A stretch of DNA of 41,420 nt. It comes from Lachnospiraceae bacterium (lineage in GTDB: Bacteria > Bacillota > Clostridia > Lachnospirales > Lachnospiraceae). Location of the stretch: NCBI GenBank assembly GCA_021201095.1, contig JAJQFO010000187.1, positions 1 through 41,420 on the forward strand, read 5' to 3'. Positions 41,312-41,420 of the stretch are shown piece by piece (position 1 is the stretch's first letter; each line of letters starts with the position of its first letter). The translations under genes were made by a program, and so were the position numbers. The notes below the pieces were generated by a model that saw only the letters and a list, made by a program, of their open reading frames with translations, was not told the DNA's origin and made no database searches.

Positions 41312-41420
41312 AGCTATAATTCCTTTCTCTCGTATTCGTCCACTTGTTTGTCTGTCCGCTTTCTCCTGTATCTGTTTGCTCGTTGCCTGTTCGTTTGTTT
41401 GCCTGTACACTCCTTTGCCC

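Noticed and set aside
41340-41420. TTTG-rich stretch as a defined tandem repeat or coding extension
   Set aside because: Units are irregular, and the extension adds a Gln/Lys-rich sequence ahead of the conserved N-terminus of the cytidylyltransferase.

Overview
The window looks like a chromosomal segment of a Bacillota bacterium of the class Clostridia, most likely a Lachnospiraceae-type gut anaerobe. The reasons are strong AGGAGG-type ribosome binding sites, two T-box leaders, a yybP-ykoY-type leader, TarI/TagF-like teichoic-acid genes, BspA-like leucine-rich repeats, and multicopy AAA-ATPase/PD-(D/E)XK and Rpn-like genes. Most genes lie on the minus strand. No rRNA, tRNA, CRISPR array or transposase gene was found.

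Left part (1-20 kb), mostly housekeeping: an AEC-family permease cut by the window edge; a 60-aa unknown protein; serine O-acetyltransferase; a zinc-ribbon protein with an acidic tail; a three-gene ABC importer (ATPase, permease, binding protein) behind a T-box leader whose specifier reads UGG, so probably tryptophan uptake; a long intergenic region with a tight cluster of DnaA boxes; a large membrane-anchored protein of unknown function; a small conserved unknown; a Uma2-type nuclease flanked by hairpin repeats; a YbaK-type deacylase; a GDT1/UPF0016 cation exporter behind a yybP-ykoY-like Mn riboswitch; rarA; a polysaccharide deacetylase; and tyrS behind a T-box leader with a UAC specifier and a clear promoter.

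Middle part (20-29 kb), accessory: a membrane GGDEF protein; a leucine-rich repeat protein ending in a domain like the RNA polymerase alpha-subunit C-terminal domain; an AAA-ATPase/nuclease gene lying between two broken copies of an Rpn-like gene; a family 2 glycosyltransferase with a coiled-coil tail; and one intact Rpn-like gene. That gene carries a strong internal ribosome binding site and ATG that could make a separate coiled-coil C-terminal protein, as in the gene-within-gene Rpn systems.

Right part (29-41.4 kb), cell-surface polymer locus. Read right to left it holds a TarI-like cytidylyltransferase, a GatD-like dehydrogenase, an inserted AAA-ATPase/nuclease gene, a ribulose-phosphate 3-epimerase, a TagF-like polymer transferase, a pyruvyl transferase and an acyltransferase. 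The acyltransferase is out of frame at a run of eight G. Together these suggest synthesis of CDP-ribitol (or a similar CDP-polyol) and a decorated phosphate-containing polymer. A second acyltransferase and a secreted CAP/fibronectin-like protein sit at the left end of this locus.

Throughout, a nested-hairpin repeat abuts the U-run of several intrinsic terminators, and other small triloop-hairpin repeats fill the intergenic spaces.
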